From Cryptosporangium arvum DSM 44712 (GTDB lineage: Bacteria > Actinomycetota > Actinomycetes > Mycobacteriales > Cryptosporangiaceae), in NCBI RefSeq assembly GCF_000585375.1, contig NZ_KK073874.1, forward strand, positions 1,054,001 through 1,118,000: a stretch of 64,000 nt of DNA. The letters are read 5' to 3'. The notes under the pieces were generated by a model. The model did no database searches, was not told the DNA's origin, and saw only the letters and a list, made by a program, of their open reading frames with translations. Made by a program: the position numbers and the translations under genes. Below, piece after piece: positions 47,709 through 56,622 of this stretch; the first letter of the stretch is position 1; each line of letters opens with the position of its first letter.

Positions 47709-50700
47709 TTACCGGTGGAAGGGAAATGCCAGCGTCGCGCGGATGCTGGTGCCGGTCAGGAACATCACCAACCGGTCGACCCCCAGTCCTAGCCCGCCGG
47801 TCGGCGGCATCGCGTACTCCAGCGCGGTGAGGAAGGCCTCGTCGATCTGCATGGCCTCCGGGTCGCCCGCGGCCGCCTTGATCGACTGCGTGGTCAGGCG
47901 TTCGCGCTGGTCGATCGGGTCGACGAGCTCCGAGTACGCGGTCCCCAACTCGGCGCCGTACGCGACCAGGTCCCAGCGTTCGGCCAGCCGCGGATCGTCG
48001 CGGTGGGTACGGGTCAGCGGTGAGGTGTCGAGCGGGAAGTCGGTGTAGAACGTCGGGTACGTCGTGTTCTTCTCGACGAGCGCGTCATAGAGCGCGGCCG
48101 CGAGCTCGCCTGGCGTCGCGTCGGCCGGAGCGTTGACGCCGTGCTCCGCGCAGACGCGCCGGAAGTCCGCGAGCGGGGTGTCCGACGTCAGTCGCGCGCC
48201 GGTCGCCCGGCTGATCGCGTCGTGCACGGTGACCACCGGCCACGGTGCGGTCAGATCCACCGGGCCCTCGGGGCGCACCGCGACCGGTGAGCCGTGCACC
48301 GAGGTCGCGACGTCGAGGATGAGTTCGCGGGTCAGCTCACGCATGTCCGTGTAGTCGGCGTGGGCCTGGTAGGCCTCGAGCGCGGTGAACTCCGGATTGT
48401 GGGTCGCGTCGGCGCCTTCGTTGCGGAAGTTGCGGTTGAGCTCGAAGACCTTCGACATCCCGGCGACGCAGAGGCGCTTGAGGTAGAGCTCGGGCGCGAT
48501 CCGCAGGTACAGGTCGGTGTCGTAGGCGTTGATGTGCGTGCGGAACGGCCGCGCCGTCGCCCCGCCGTGCACGGCCTGCAGCATCGGTGTCTCGACCTCG
48601 GTGAACCCGCGGGCGGCGAACCCGTCGCGCAGCGCGCGGACGGCGGTGCTGCGGTGCGTCAGCACGCGCATCGCGTCGTCGTTGACCAGCAGGTCGAGGT
48701 AGCGCTGACGCACCCTGGCCTCCGGGTCGGAGAACCCGGCGTGCGCGTCGGGCAGCGGCCGCAGGCACTTGGCCGCCATCGTCCAGTCCTCGGCCAGGAC
48801 CGACAGCTCACCCCGGTCGGAGGTGACCACCTCGCCGGTGACGGCGACGTGGTCCCCGAGGTCGACGGTCTGCTTCCAGCGGCGGCGGACGCTTTCGGGC
48901 GTGCCGTCCGCGGTGAGCATCACCTGCAGCGTGACGCCGTCCTCCTGCAGGACGCCGAAGCTGACACCGCCCAGGTCACGCAGGGCACGCACCCGGCCGG
49001 TGACGCTCACCGGCGCACCGGTGCGTTCGCCCGGGGCCAGCCCGCCGTGCGCGGTCCTGACCTCGCTCAGCGACGTGGTTCGCGGCACCCGCACCGGATA
49101 CGGGTCTTCGAGCTGTTCGGCTTTCGCGCGGCGGGCACGCTGCTGCTGGTTGAGGCGGTACTGCGGCCGGGCCGGGCGGAGCAGGTCCGCCTCCTGCCTG
49201 GTCACCTTCTCGGCGAAGCCGTCCTCGAGCATCCGCCCGCTCGGCGTCAGGGCGGGCAGGAAGCCCTCGGACATGCCGGCGGCGACCGCCGCGCGGGTCA
49301 GCGTCAGCGAGGAGTCGTAACAGACGAACCGCGGCAGCCAGGCCGGGAGGTACTTCGCGTTGGAGCGGTACAGCGACTCCAGCTGCCAGAACCGCGACGC
49401 GACCGACAGCACCGCGTCGGTCAGCCGGGTGACCGGGCCCGCGCCGACGCGGTCGGCGGAGCTGAACACCGAGCGGAACATCGCGAAGTTCAGCGAGATC
49501 CGGCTGACCGCCAGGCCCGGGCACGCCTCGATGAGCCCGGCGACCATGAACTCGTTGAGCCCGTTCTCGGCGTCCCGGTCCCGCCGCATCAGATCCAGCG
49601 ACAGGCCCCGGGTGCCCCACGGCACGAACGACAGCAACCCGCGGACGTCGCCGTTCGCGTCGTGGGCGGTGACCAGGACGCAGCGGTCGTCGCTGGGGTC
49701 GCCGAACCGGCCGAGCGCCATCGAGAAGCCGCGCTCGGGGGCGTCGCCGCGCCACTCCTCCGCTTTCCGCTCGAGTACCGCCCACTCGTCGGGGCCGACC
49801 GCGTCGTGGCGGCGGGCCACGAGCGTGTACCCGGCCCGGCGGATCCGGGTGACGGCCTGCCGGACCGGGCGCATCGTGCGACCGTCGAGCGTGAAGTCCT
49901 CGACGTCGACGATCGCCTCGTCGCCGAGGCTCAGCGCCTTCAGCCCGGCGTCGACGTAGGCGCTCGCGCCGGCCTCGCTCGCCGAGAGCACCGCCGGGAA
50001 CCAGCCGTGCCCGCGGGCGTCCGCGAGCCAGGCCTCGATCGCGGCGGGCCAGGACGACGGGTGCCCGATCGGATCGGCGCTGGCCAGGCTCACCGAGGCG
50101 ACCACCCGGTAGGTGACCGCGGCCCGGCCGTCGGCGGAGAAGACGACCGCCTTGTCGCGGCGGGTGGCGAAGTAGCCCAGCGAGTCACGTTCGCCGCTCT
50201 CCAGCAGCAGCCGGCGTACCGCCAGTTCGTCGTCGGCGCCGAGGTACTGGGCGGCCCGGGCGGCCCGCAGGAACACCGCGACGGCGCCGAGCAGCGCCGA
50301 CGCCGACAGGGTTCCGCCGAGCACCGCCACCCAGTGGTGGCCGAGGTGTCCGTTCAGGCCGGCCTGGTCACCGGCCGCGGTGACCCCGAACGCCGAGCGG
50401 GTGGCCCAGGTCAGGTGTTCGCGGGCGCCGCTCAGCGTGTGCGGGAACAGCTGGGTCAGCCAGACCGTGGTAGCCCAGGACGCGATCAGCCCGCCGGCCA
50501 GCACCGCGAGCGCCGCCCGCCGGGAGCCGGGGGCGAGCCGCGCCGGGAACGCGCGGCGCACGCGCAGCAGGGCGACGCCGAGCACGACGCCGACCGCGGC
50601 CGAGACGGCGGTGAGCACGACCTCGGTCCGGTCGAGGTCGAGATCGGTCGCGTCCAGATCCGACCAGTTCGCCGCCGCGATCGCGACGACCGGCAGCTGC

Positions 50701-50951
50701 AGGAGGCCTGCCGCCAGCTGGTAGGCGATCACCACGATCAGCGCGGACCGCAGGCGCCGCCGAAGTGCGCTGCCCAGCAGCAGCAGCGCCACGATCACGA
50801 ACAGGTTGCGCGCCGTCGGCACGTTCAGCAGTTCGAACGCCGCGTCGATCCACTGCACCCAGGTGCGGTGGCGCAGCGGGAAGCTCACCACGAGCCACAC
50901 CCCGGCGACCGTGACCACGCGCCCCGACCACGACGTCACGCGCTCGTTCAT
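47709..50951 (-). CDS. lysX: LysX: lysylphosphatidylglycerol synthase fused to lysyl-tRNA synthetase
   Basis: 1080 residues from the ATG at 50951; ATGs at 50969 or further up (51095) are possible and would only add a nonconserved leader. About seven membrane helices in the first ~240 residues are followed by an MprF-like synthase part (GNAT folds, to ~560). A linker, an OB-fold anticodon-binding domain (~620-745) and a class II catalytic domain follow: LYLRIAPELYLKRL, FELNRNFRNEG and the closing GGLGLGVDRLVMFLTGTS. LysX charges tRNA-Lys and lysinylates phosphatidylglycerol, giving resistance to cationic peptides and acid. Such fusions are typical of actinobacteria. Confidence 0.94.
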   Translation of the reverse strand: MNERVTSWSGRVVTVAGVWLVVSFPLRHRTWVQWIDAAFELLNVPTARNLFVIVALLLLGSALRRRLRSALIVVIAYQLAAGLLQLPVVAIAAANWSDLDATDLDLDRTEVVLTAVSAAVGVVLGVALLRVRRAFPARLAPGSRRAALAVLAGGLIASWATTVWLTQLFPHTLSGAREHLTWATRSAFGVTAAGDQAGLNGHLGHHWVAVLGGTLSASALLGAVAVFLRAARAAQYLGADDELAVRRLLLESGERDSLGYFATRRDKAVVFSADGRAAVTYRVVASVSLASADPIGHPSSWPAAIEAWLADARGHGWFPAVLSASEAGASAYVDAGLKALSLGDEAIVDVEDFTLDGRTMRPVRQAVTRIRRAGYTLVARRHDAVGPDEWAVLERKAEEWRGDAPERGFSMALGRFGDPSDDRCVLVTAHDANGDVRGLLSFVPWGTRGLSLDLMRRDRDAENGLNEFMVAGLIEACPGLAVSRISLNFAMFRSVFSSADRVGAGPVTRLTDAVLSVASRFWQLESLYRSNAKYLPAWLPRFVCYDSSLTLTRAAVAAGMSEGFLPALTPSGRMLEDGFAEKVTRQEADLLRPARPQYRLNQQQRARRAKAEQLEDPYPVRVPRTTSLSEVRTAHGGLAPGERTGAPVSVTGRVRALRDLGGVSFGVLQEDGVTLQVMLTADGTPESVRRRWKQTVDLGDHVAVTGEVVTSDRGELSVLAEDWTMAAKCLRPLPDAHAGFSDPEARVRQRYLDLLVNDDAMRVLTHRSTAVRALRDGFAARGFTEVETPMLQAVHGGATARPFRTHINAYDTDLYLRIAPELYLKRLCVAGMSKVFELNRNFRNEGADATHNPEFTALEAYQAHADYTDMRELTRELILDVATSVHGSPVAVRPEGPVDLTAPWPVVTVHDAISRATGARLTSDTPLADFRRVCAEHGVNAPADATPGELAAALYDALVEKNTTYPTFYTDFPLDTSPLTRTHRDDPRLAERWDLVAYGAELGTAYSELVDPIDQRERLTTQSIKAAAGDPEAMQIDEAFLTALEYAMPPTGGLGLGVDRLVMFLTGTSIRATLAFPFHR

Positions 50952-51313
50952 TTGCGGAAACTCCCACATGCCGCGGCGCGCCCCGGCGCGGGGGTCGGAC
51001 CGGCCGGACTCGTCGGCGGAGACGTCGTCGGCCACGTGCGTGTTCTCGATGGCCCCGGCCAGCGCCCGGTCGGGCCCGAACCGAGGATTCGGCACCCGAT
51101 TTCGGTACGTTCAGTAGTGGAGTCGTGCAACCGATTTCCGACGATCTCGCGGCCCGCACCCGCCTGCCGCTTGCGATTGCGACGGCGAACCTGGCAAGCG
51201 ACTGAGAACTGGGGTAGCACACCCTGAGGTCGGGTGTTGCCCCGCGCTACGATTGAGGTCCCCGACCAGCGAGGTCGGCCTTTGACGTTGGCCGTCCAGG
51301 CCGAGGAGGCGTC
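50952..51313. other. lysX / BI-1 divergent intergenic region
   Basis: 362 bases if lysX starts at 50951 (218 if it starts at 51095). GAGGAG at 51301-51306 is the ribosome site of the downstream gene. A TACGAT hexamer at 51248-51253 could be a -10, with only a poor -35 (TGAGGT) 17 bases upstream. No gene or strong repeat is seen. Confidence 0.4.
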
Positions 51314-52135
51314 GTGAAGAGCAGCAACCCCGTGCTGAGTAGGCTGGCTGACCGGTCAGCCCAGCACGCGACCTTCCACCGGGCACCGGCGCAGCAGCCC
51401 TACGGCGGCTACGGCGCCCCGGCTGGTTACCCTCAGTCACCGGAATACGCGCAGCAGTACGCCCCGCCGACCGCGGGACGGATGACCGTCGACGACGTCG
51501 TCGTCCGCACCGTGGCGATGCTCGCCGTCGTCGGTGTGTTCGGCGCGATCGGCTGGTTCGTGCTGCCGGACAGCATCTCGGTCGGCGTCGCCATCGCCGC
51601 CGCGATGGTCGGGCTCGTGCTGGGCCTGGTCATCTCGTTCATGGGCCTCACCAACCCGGCCCTGATCCTCACCTACGCGGCCGCCGAGGGCCTGTTCCTC
51701 GGGGTGATCAGCCAGTCGTTCGAGGCGCTCTACCCCGGCATCGTCATCCAGGCGGTGATCGGCACGTTCGGTGTCTTCTTCAGCATGGCCGCGCTCTACA
51801 AGTTCAAGATCATCCGGGTCACCCCGTTCTTCGCGAAGATGGTCATCGGCGCGCTGATCGGCGTCGTCGTGCTGATGCTGGCGAACTTCGTCGCGAGCCT
51901 GTTCATCGACGGTGGCTTCGGCCTGCGTGACGGTGGCGGCATCGCGATCATCTTCAGCCTGGTCTGCATCTGCATCGCCGCGCTGACGTTCGCCCTCGAC
52001 TTCAAGCAGATCGAGGAGCTCTCGGCGGCCGGTGCCGACAAGAAGTACGCCTGGCTGTCGGCCTTCGGCATCGTCGTCGGTCTGATCTGGCTGTACCTGG
52101 AGATCCTGCGACTGCTGTCGTACTTCCGGGATTGA
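51314..52135 (+). CDS. BI-1/YccA family membrane protein
   Basis: 273 residues, start GTG after GAGGAG. A ~65-residue Tyr/Gln/Pro-rich cytoplasmic leader (QPYGGYGAPAGYPQSPEY) is followed by about seven membrane helices: TVAMLAVVGVFGAIGWFVLP, ISVGVAIAAAMVGLVLGLVI, ALILTYAAAEGLFLGVISQS, VIQAVIGTFGVFFSMAALYK, MVIGALIGVVVLMLANFVAS and others. It ends EILRLLSYFRD, as in bacterial YccA/YbhL-type proteins related to Bax inhibitor-1. Possible roles include calcium/proton leak or protease modulation; unproven for this branch. Confidence 0.9.
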   Translation: MKSSNPVLSRLADRSAQHATFHRAPAQQPYGGYGAPAGYPQSPEYAQQYAPPTAGRMTVDDVVVRTVAMLAVVGVFGAIGWFVLPDSISVGVAIAAAMVGLVLGLVISFMGLTNPALILTYAAAEGLFLGVISQSFEALYPGIVIQAVIGTFGVFFSMAALYKFKIIRVTPFFAKMVIGALIGVVVLMLANFVASLFIDGGFGLRDGGGIAIIFSLVCICIAALTFALDFKQIEELSAAGADKKYAWLSAFGIVVGLIWLYLEILRLLSYFRD

Positions 52136-52515
52136 TACCGGCCCAGGTCGATCGGTTCCGCCTCTCGGTGGGCCGGCTGACCACCCTGTTGTCGTACTGG
52201 ACGCCGCCGCGGTTCTCCGCGGCGGCGTCGCCGTTGGTGGGCGACGCTGTGTCGGCGCTGTGCGCGACCTCTGGATCCGCTCTGGAGGAGGGCGTGAGCG
52301 TCGCCGAGCGGCTCCACGTCGTGGTACAGGTGCTGGCAGACCTCGGCGCCGACGCCGAGGGGCAGCCGCGCCGGGCGGTGCCGCGGATGGTCGAGCCCGG
52401 AACGCTCGTCGATCAGCTCACTGTGCTCGGCGACGACTACGTCGCCGCCGATCCCGACGTGGAGGAGCTCGACCGCGTGACGAGAGGTCTCGACGCCCTG
52501 CGGGCCGCCCTGTGA
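52132..52515 (+). CDS. Small hypothetical protein
   Basis: 127 residues if the TTG in a TTGA overlap with the BI-1 stop is used; a GTG near 52168 is an alternative. Mostly helical (AERLHVVVQVLADLGADAEG, PDVEELDRVTRGLDALRAAL), with no motif, signal or membrane helix. Its stop overlaps the GTG of the beta-helix gene as GTGA, so it is likely expressed. Family unknown. Confidence 0.55.
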   Translation: MIPAQVDRFRLSVGRLTTLLSYWTPPRFSAAASPLVGDAVSALCATSGSALEEGVSVAERLHVVVQVLADLGADAEGQPRRAVPRMVEPGTLVDQLTVLGDDYVAADPDVEELDRVTRGLDALRAAL

Positions 52516-54290
52516 GGTTGCGGCTCGTCCTCGCGGTGGTGCTCGCCGCCGCCGCGGTCGTCCTCACCGGGCCGGGCGCCGCGAGCGCTGCGCCCGGACG
52601 CACGTTCCACTTGAGCCCGCTCGGTGACGACGCCGCCGACGGCCTCTCCGATGCCACCGCGTGGAGGACGCTCGCCCGGGCCAACCAGGAACGGTTACAG
52701 GCCGGCGACCAGCTGCTGCTCCAGGGCGGCGCGCAGTTCGACGGGCAGTTGCTGCTGATGCCCGAGGACGCCGGCGTCACGATCGGCACCTACGGCACCG
52801 GCCGGGCCACGATCAAGGCAGGCAACCTCGAGGCGATAAAGGTCTACGACGCCGGCGGCATCACGATCCGCGGCCTGGACGTCGTCGGCGACGCCACCAC
52901 GTACGACGCGTGGAGCGGCATCCTGTTCTACGCCGACGACAAGGTGGCGACCCGCCCCTCCGGCATCCTGATCAGCGACGTCGACGTCAGCGGCTTCCAG
53001 ATCGGTATCGCGTTCGCCGGCGCGGCACCCGGCCGAGGCTTCCAGGACGTCACGATCGCCGACACGCGGGTGCACGGCAACCGGGACGAGGGCCTGCTCA
53101 CCTACGGCCCGGAGTTCGACGCCACGAACCCGTCCTACGCCCACCGGAACGTGCGGGTCCAGCGTGTCGCCGCGTACGACAACGCAGGCAACCCGCGGAA
53201 CACGACCACGCACAGCGGTAGCGGCATCGTGCTCGGCTCGGTGGACACCGGGGTGATCGAGGAGTCGTCCGCGTACGCCAACGGTGCGTCGAGCGCCTCG
53301 TCGAGCGAGGGCCCCGTCGGTATCTGGGCCTACGACTCGACCGGCGTGACGATCCAGCGCAACCTGGCCTACCGCAACCGCACCGGCACCACCGCCGACG
53401 GCGGAGGGTTCGACCTCGACCAGAACACGTCGAATTCCACGCTGCAGTACAACCTGTCGTACGAGAACGACGGGCCCGGTCTGCTGGTCTTCACCGCCCG
53501 GGACAACACCGCCCACCGCGCGAACACGGTGCGGTTCAACGTCAGCGTGAACGACGTGCGCGGCAACGGCTGGTACGGCGCTCTGACGGTCGCGGGCCGC
53601 GTCGCCGACACCGCGATCTACCACAACACGATCGTCGCCAGGCCCGGCGGCGGTTCGCACCGCCCGGCGGCGGTGAAGCTGATGGACGGGCTGACCGGCG
53701 TCACGCTGCGGAACAACCTCCTGCTCTCGCAGAGCGGCGGGGCCGCGCTCAGCGCGCCCGACTTCACCACCGAGCAGGTGCTGCTGCGGGGCAACGCGTA
53801 CTTCCGCGCCGGGGGAGGGGCCACGTTCGAGTGGGGCGGCGCCGAGTACCGGTCGCTCGCGGACTGGCGGAAAGCCACCGGCGAGGAGAAGTACGACACC
53901 GGTCTCGACGTCGACCCGAAGCTGCAGGACGCGTCGGCGACCCCACGGGTCACCGACCCGGCGCGGATCACCGACGTGGCCCAGTTCGCGCTGGCCGGCG
54001 ACTCGCCGGCCGCAGGGGTCGGGGAGAACCTGGACCTCGCCGACGACACCGTCGACTACTTCGGCGCGGTCCTCGCCGACCGGCCGGTGAGCATCGGTGC
54101 GGCCCAACCGGCCTCCGTGCCGTCACCGGCCCGTCCGGCCGCCGACCGCGGCCGGCTCTGGGCCGTGGCGTTCACGCTGCTGACGCTCGTCGGGCTGACC
54201 GTGCTGACCGCGGTGGTCCGGCGCCGCCGCCGTCCACCGCCACCGGTGGCGCCGGAGACGATCCGCGTACCGTCGTCGCGAGTGGACTGA
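52512..54290 (+). CDS. Secreted right-handed beta-helix protein with C-terminal membrane anchor
   Basis: 592 residues from the GTG at 52512, overlapping the preceding stop. A signal peptide (LVLAVVLAAAAVVLTGPGAASA) is followed by stacked ~20-25-residue rungs typical of parallel beta-helices (GGITIRGLDVVGDATTY, SGILISDVDVSGFQIGI, TGVTIQRNLAYRNRTGT, TGVTLRNNLLLSQSGG). A single helix near 555 (LWAVAFTLLTLVGLTVLTAV) and an RRRRR tail anchor it outside the membrane. Many such proteins bind or cleave polysaccharide; no lyase motif is recognised. It converges with the sugar-nucleotide operon, suggesting a role on the same polymer. Confidence 0.82.
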   Translation: MRLRLVLAVVLAAAAVVLTGPGAASAAPGRTFHLSPLGDDAADGLSDATAWRTLARANQERLQAGDQLLLQGGAQFDGQLLLMPEDAGVTIGTYGTGRATIKAGNLEAIKVYDAGGITIRGLDVVGDATTYDAWSGILFYADDKVATRPSGILISDVDVSGFQIGIAFAGAAPGRGFQDVTIADTRVHGNRDEGLLTYGPEFDATNPSYAHRNVRVQRVAAYDNAGNPRNTTTHSGSGIVLGSVDTGVIEESSAYANGASSASSSEGPVGIWAYDSTGVTIQRNLAYRNRTGTTADGGGFDLDQNTSNSTLQYNLSYENDGPGLLVFTARDNTAHRANTVRFNVSVNDVRGNGWYGALTVAGRVADTAIYHNTIVARPGGGSHRPAAVKLMDGLTGVTLRNNLLLSQSGGAALSAPDFTTEQVLLRGNAYFRAGGGATFEWGGAEYRSLADWRKATGEEKYDTGLDVDPKLQDASATPRVTDPARITDVAQFALAGDSPAAGVGENLDLADDTVDYFGAVLADRPVSIGAAQPASVPSPARPAADRGRLWAVAFTLLTLVGLTVLTAVVRRRRRPPPPVAPETIRVPSSRVD

Positions 54291-54304
54291 GGCCCGGCGG
54301 GTCG

Positions 54305-55594
54305 TCAGAGGGAGCGGCCAAGCGCCCGGACGTCCCAGCCGGCTTCCTGCCACGCCGGCAGATCGAGTGCGTTCCGGGCGTCGACGAGCGCCGGGGCGGC
54401 CACCACCTCACGAACCGCGGCCGGGTCGAGCTCCCGGTACTCGGCCCACTCGGTGGCGAGCACGACCACGTGAGCGCCCTCGCACGCTTTCTGCGCCTTC
54501 GGTGAGTAGTCCAGGTCGGGGTACACGGCCCGTGCGTTGTCGATGCCCTGCGGGTCGTGCACGGTCACCTGCGCACCCTCGGCCCGGATCGCGTTCGCCA
54601 CCGCCAACGCGGGCGAGTCCCGGATGTCGTCGCTGTCGGGCTTGAACGTGGCCCCGAGCACGGTGACCGACGTCCCGGCGAACGAACCGCCGACCAGCTC
54701 GCGGGCCAGGTCGACCGCCCGCGTGCGCCGGCGTCCGTTGATCTCGTCGACCTCGTGCAGGAACCGCACGGAATCGGCGAGGCCCAGTTCGGCGGCCCGG
54801 TGCCGGAACGCCCGGATGTCCTTCGGCAGGCAGCCGCCCCCGAACCCGACGCCGGCCCGCAGGAACCGGTCGCCGATCCGTGCGTCGTACCCGATCGCGC
54901 CGGCCAGCGTGGTGACGTCGGCGCCGGCGGCCTCGCAGATCTCCGCCATCGCGTTGATGAACGAGATCTTCGTGGCCAGGAACGAGTTCGCGGCCACCTT
55001 CACGAGCTCCGCGGTCGCCGGGTCGGTGCTCACCCACGGCGTGCCCGCGGCCAGGATCGGCGCGTACACCGCGCGCAGCACGTCCTCGTCGGCCGCGGAC
55101 GTCACGCCGACCACCAGCCGGTCCGGCCGCAGCGTGTCCTCCACCGCGAAGCCCTCGCGCAGGAACTCCGGGTTCCAGGCCAGCGCCGGGACGGAATCGG
55201 CCAGCCGCGCGGCCGTCCCCACCGGCACCGTCGACTTCCCGACGACGAGCGCCCCCGGGCGCAGGTGCGGCGCGAGGCCGCCGACCACGGCGTCCACGTA
55301 CCGCAGATCGGCCGCGTGCGACCCGGGCCGCTGCGGCGTCCCCACGCAGACGAAGTGGACGTCGCCGAACGCGCCGGCCTCGGCGAGCGACGTGCCGAAA
55401 CGCAGCCGCCCGTTCTCCAGGTTCCGTTTGAGCACCTCGGGGAAGCCGGGCTCGAAGAACGGCGCCCGGCCCTCGGCCAGCGCCGCGATCTTCGCTTCGT
55501 CGACGTCGACACCGAGGACGTCGTGCCCGATCTCGGCCATGCACGCGGCGTGGACCGCGCCCAGGTAACCGGTGCCGATGACGGTCAGGCGCAT
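54305..55594 (-). CDS. ugd: UDP-glucose 6-dehydrogenase
   Basis: 429 residues. It oxidises UDP-glucose to UDP-glucuronate with 2 NAD+. Signatures: VIGTGYLGAVHAACMAEIG, FEPGFPEVLKRNLENGRL, VVGKSTVPVGTA, NPEFLREGFAVEDT, AANSFLATKISFINAMAEI, the catalytic Cys in GVGFGGGCLPKDIRAF (~257) and TVLGATFKPDSDDIRDSPAL. Its ATG overlaps the galE stop as TGATG, so it is the last gene of the operon GT2-galE-ugd. Product UDP-GlcA would feed the decarboxylase at 59007. Confidence 0.97.
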   Translation of the reverse strand: MRLTVIGTGYLGAVHAACMAEIGHDVLGVDVDEAKIAALAEGRAPFFEPGFPEVLKRNLENGRLRFGTSLAEAGAFGDVHFVCVGTPQRPGSHAADLRYVDAVVGGLAPHLRPGALVVGKSTVPVGTAARLADSVPALAWNPEFLREGFAVEDTLRPDRLVVGVTSAADEDVLRAVYAPILAAGTPWVSTDPATAELVKVAANSFLATKISFINAMAEICEAAGADVTTLAGAIGYDARIGDRFLRAGVGFGGGCLPKDIRAFRHRAAELGLADSVRFLHEVDEINGRRRTRAVDLARELVGGSFAGTSVTVLGATFKPDSDDIRDSPALAVANAIRAEGAQVTVHDPQGIDNARAVYPDLDYSPKAQKACEGAHVVVLATEWAEYRELDPAAVREVVAAPALVDARNALDLPAWQEAGWDVRALGRSL

Positions 55595-56622
55595 CAGGCA
55601 CTCTCCAGCGCGAGGGTCTCGTAGCCGTACGGGTTCAGCCGTTGGAACTCCCAGGCGTCACGCACCATCGCGTGCAGGTCACGGGTCGTGCGCCAGCCCC
55701 ACGCGCCGGCCACCTTCGACGGGTCGGCGATCAGTCGGGGCACGTCCCCCGACCGCCGCTCGACGATCCGATGAGGGATCGACACGCCGCAGGCGTCCTC
55801 GAACGCCCGCACCAGCCCGAGCACCGAGGTGCCGACGCCGGTGCCGAGGTTGAAGACCTCGAAGCCGGCGCCGAGCTTCTCCAGGGCGACCCGGTGGCCG
55901 TCGGCGACGTCCATCACGTGGATGTAGTCGCGGACGCACGTGCCGTCCTCGGTCGCGTAGTCGGCGCCGAAGACCTGCAGCTCGGGGCGGCGTCCGATCG
56001 CGACCTGCATCATGTACGGCATCACGTTGTTGGGTACGCCGGTCGGGTCCTCGCCGAGCAGGCCGGACGAGTGCGCGCCCACCGGGTTGAAGTAGCGCAG
56101 CGCGACCGCGTCGAGCTGCGGGTACCGGCGGCAGGCGTCGGCGATGATGTTCTCGCAGAACCACTTCGAGCGCGCGTACGGGTTGGTCGGCGCGGCCGGC
56201 TCGGCTTCGCCGAGCGGAACGGTCTCGGTCTGCCCGTAGATCGAACAGCTCGACGAGAACACCAGCCGGCCGACGCCGTGCGTCAGCATCGTGCGCAGCA
56301 GCGCCGTCGTCGCGCTGACGTTGATGTCGTAGTACTCCAGCGGGATGTCGACGGATTCGCCGACCGCCTTCTTGGCGGCGAAGTGGATCACCGCGTCGAT
56401 CTCGTGGTGTCGGAACACCCACTCGAGCAGCGACTCGTCGCGCAGGTCGCCCTCGTAGAGCGCGCCGACCGGGCGGCCGGCGGCCTCCTCGACGCGGGTC
56501 AGCGCGGCGGGTGCGCTGTTCGAGAAGTCGTCGACGACGATGACTTCGTGGCCGTGTTCGAGCAGCTCCACGCAGGTGTGGCTGCCGATGAAACCGGCTC
56601 CGCCGGTCACGAGAACGGTCAT
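55594..56622 (-). CDS. galE: UDP-glucose 4-epimerase
   Basis: 342 residues from the ATG at 56622, which overlaps the GT2 stop as ATGA; AAGGA precedes it. An extended SDR with TGGAGFIGSHTCVELLEHGH, catalytic Ser region FSSSCSIYGQTE, YARSKWFCE (YxxxK) and FVRDYIHVMDVADGHRVAL-type substrate site (here CVRDYIHVMD). It interconverts UDP-Glc and UDP-Gal. The operon order suggests galactose is one sugar of the polymer. Confidence 0.95.
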   Translation of the reverse strand: MTVLVTGGAGFIGSHTCVELLEHGHEVIVVDDFSNSAPAALTRVEEAAGRPVGALYEGDLRDESLLEWVFRHHEIDAVIHFAAKKAVGESVDIPLEYYDINVSATTALLRTMLTHGVGRLVFSSSCSIYGQTETVPLGEAEPAAPTNPYARSKWFCENIIADACRRYPQLDAVALRYFNPVGAHSSGLLGEDPTGVPNNVMPYMMQVAIGRRPELQVFGADYATEDGTCVRDYIHVMDVADGHRVALEKLGAGFEVFNLGTGVGTSVLGLVRAFEDACGVSIPHRIVERRSGDVPRLIADPSKVAGAWGWRTTRDLHAMVRDAWEFQRLNPYGYETLALESA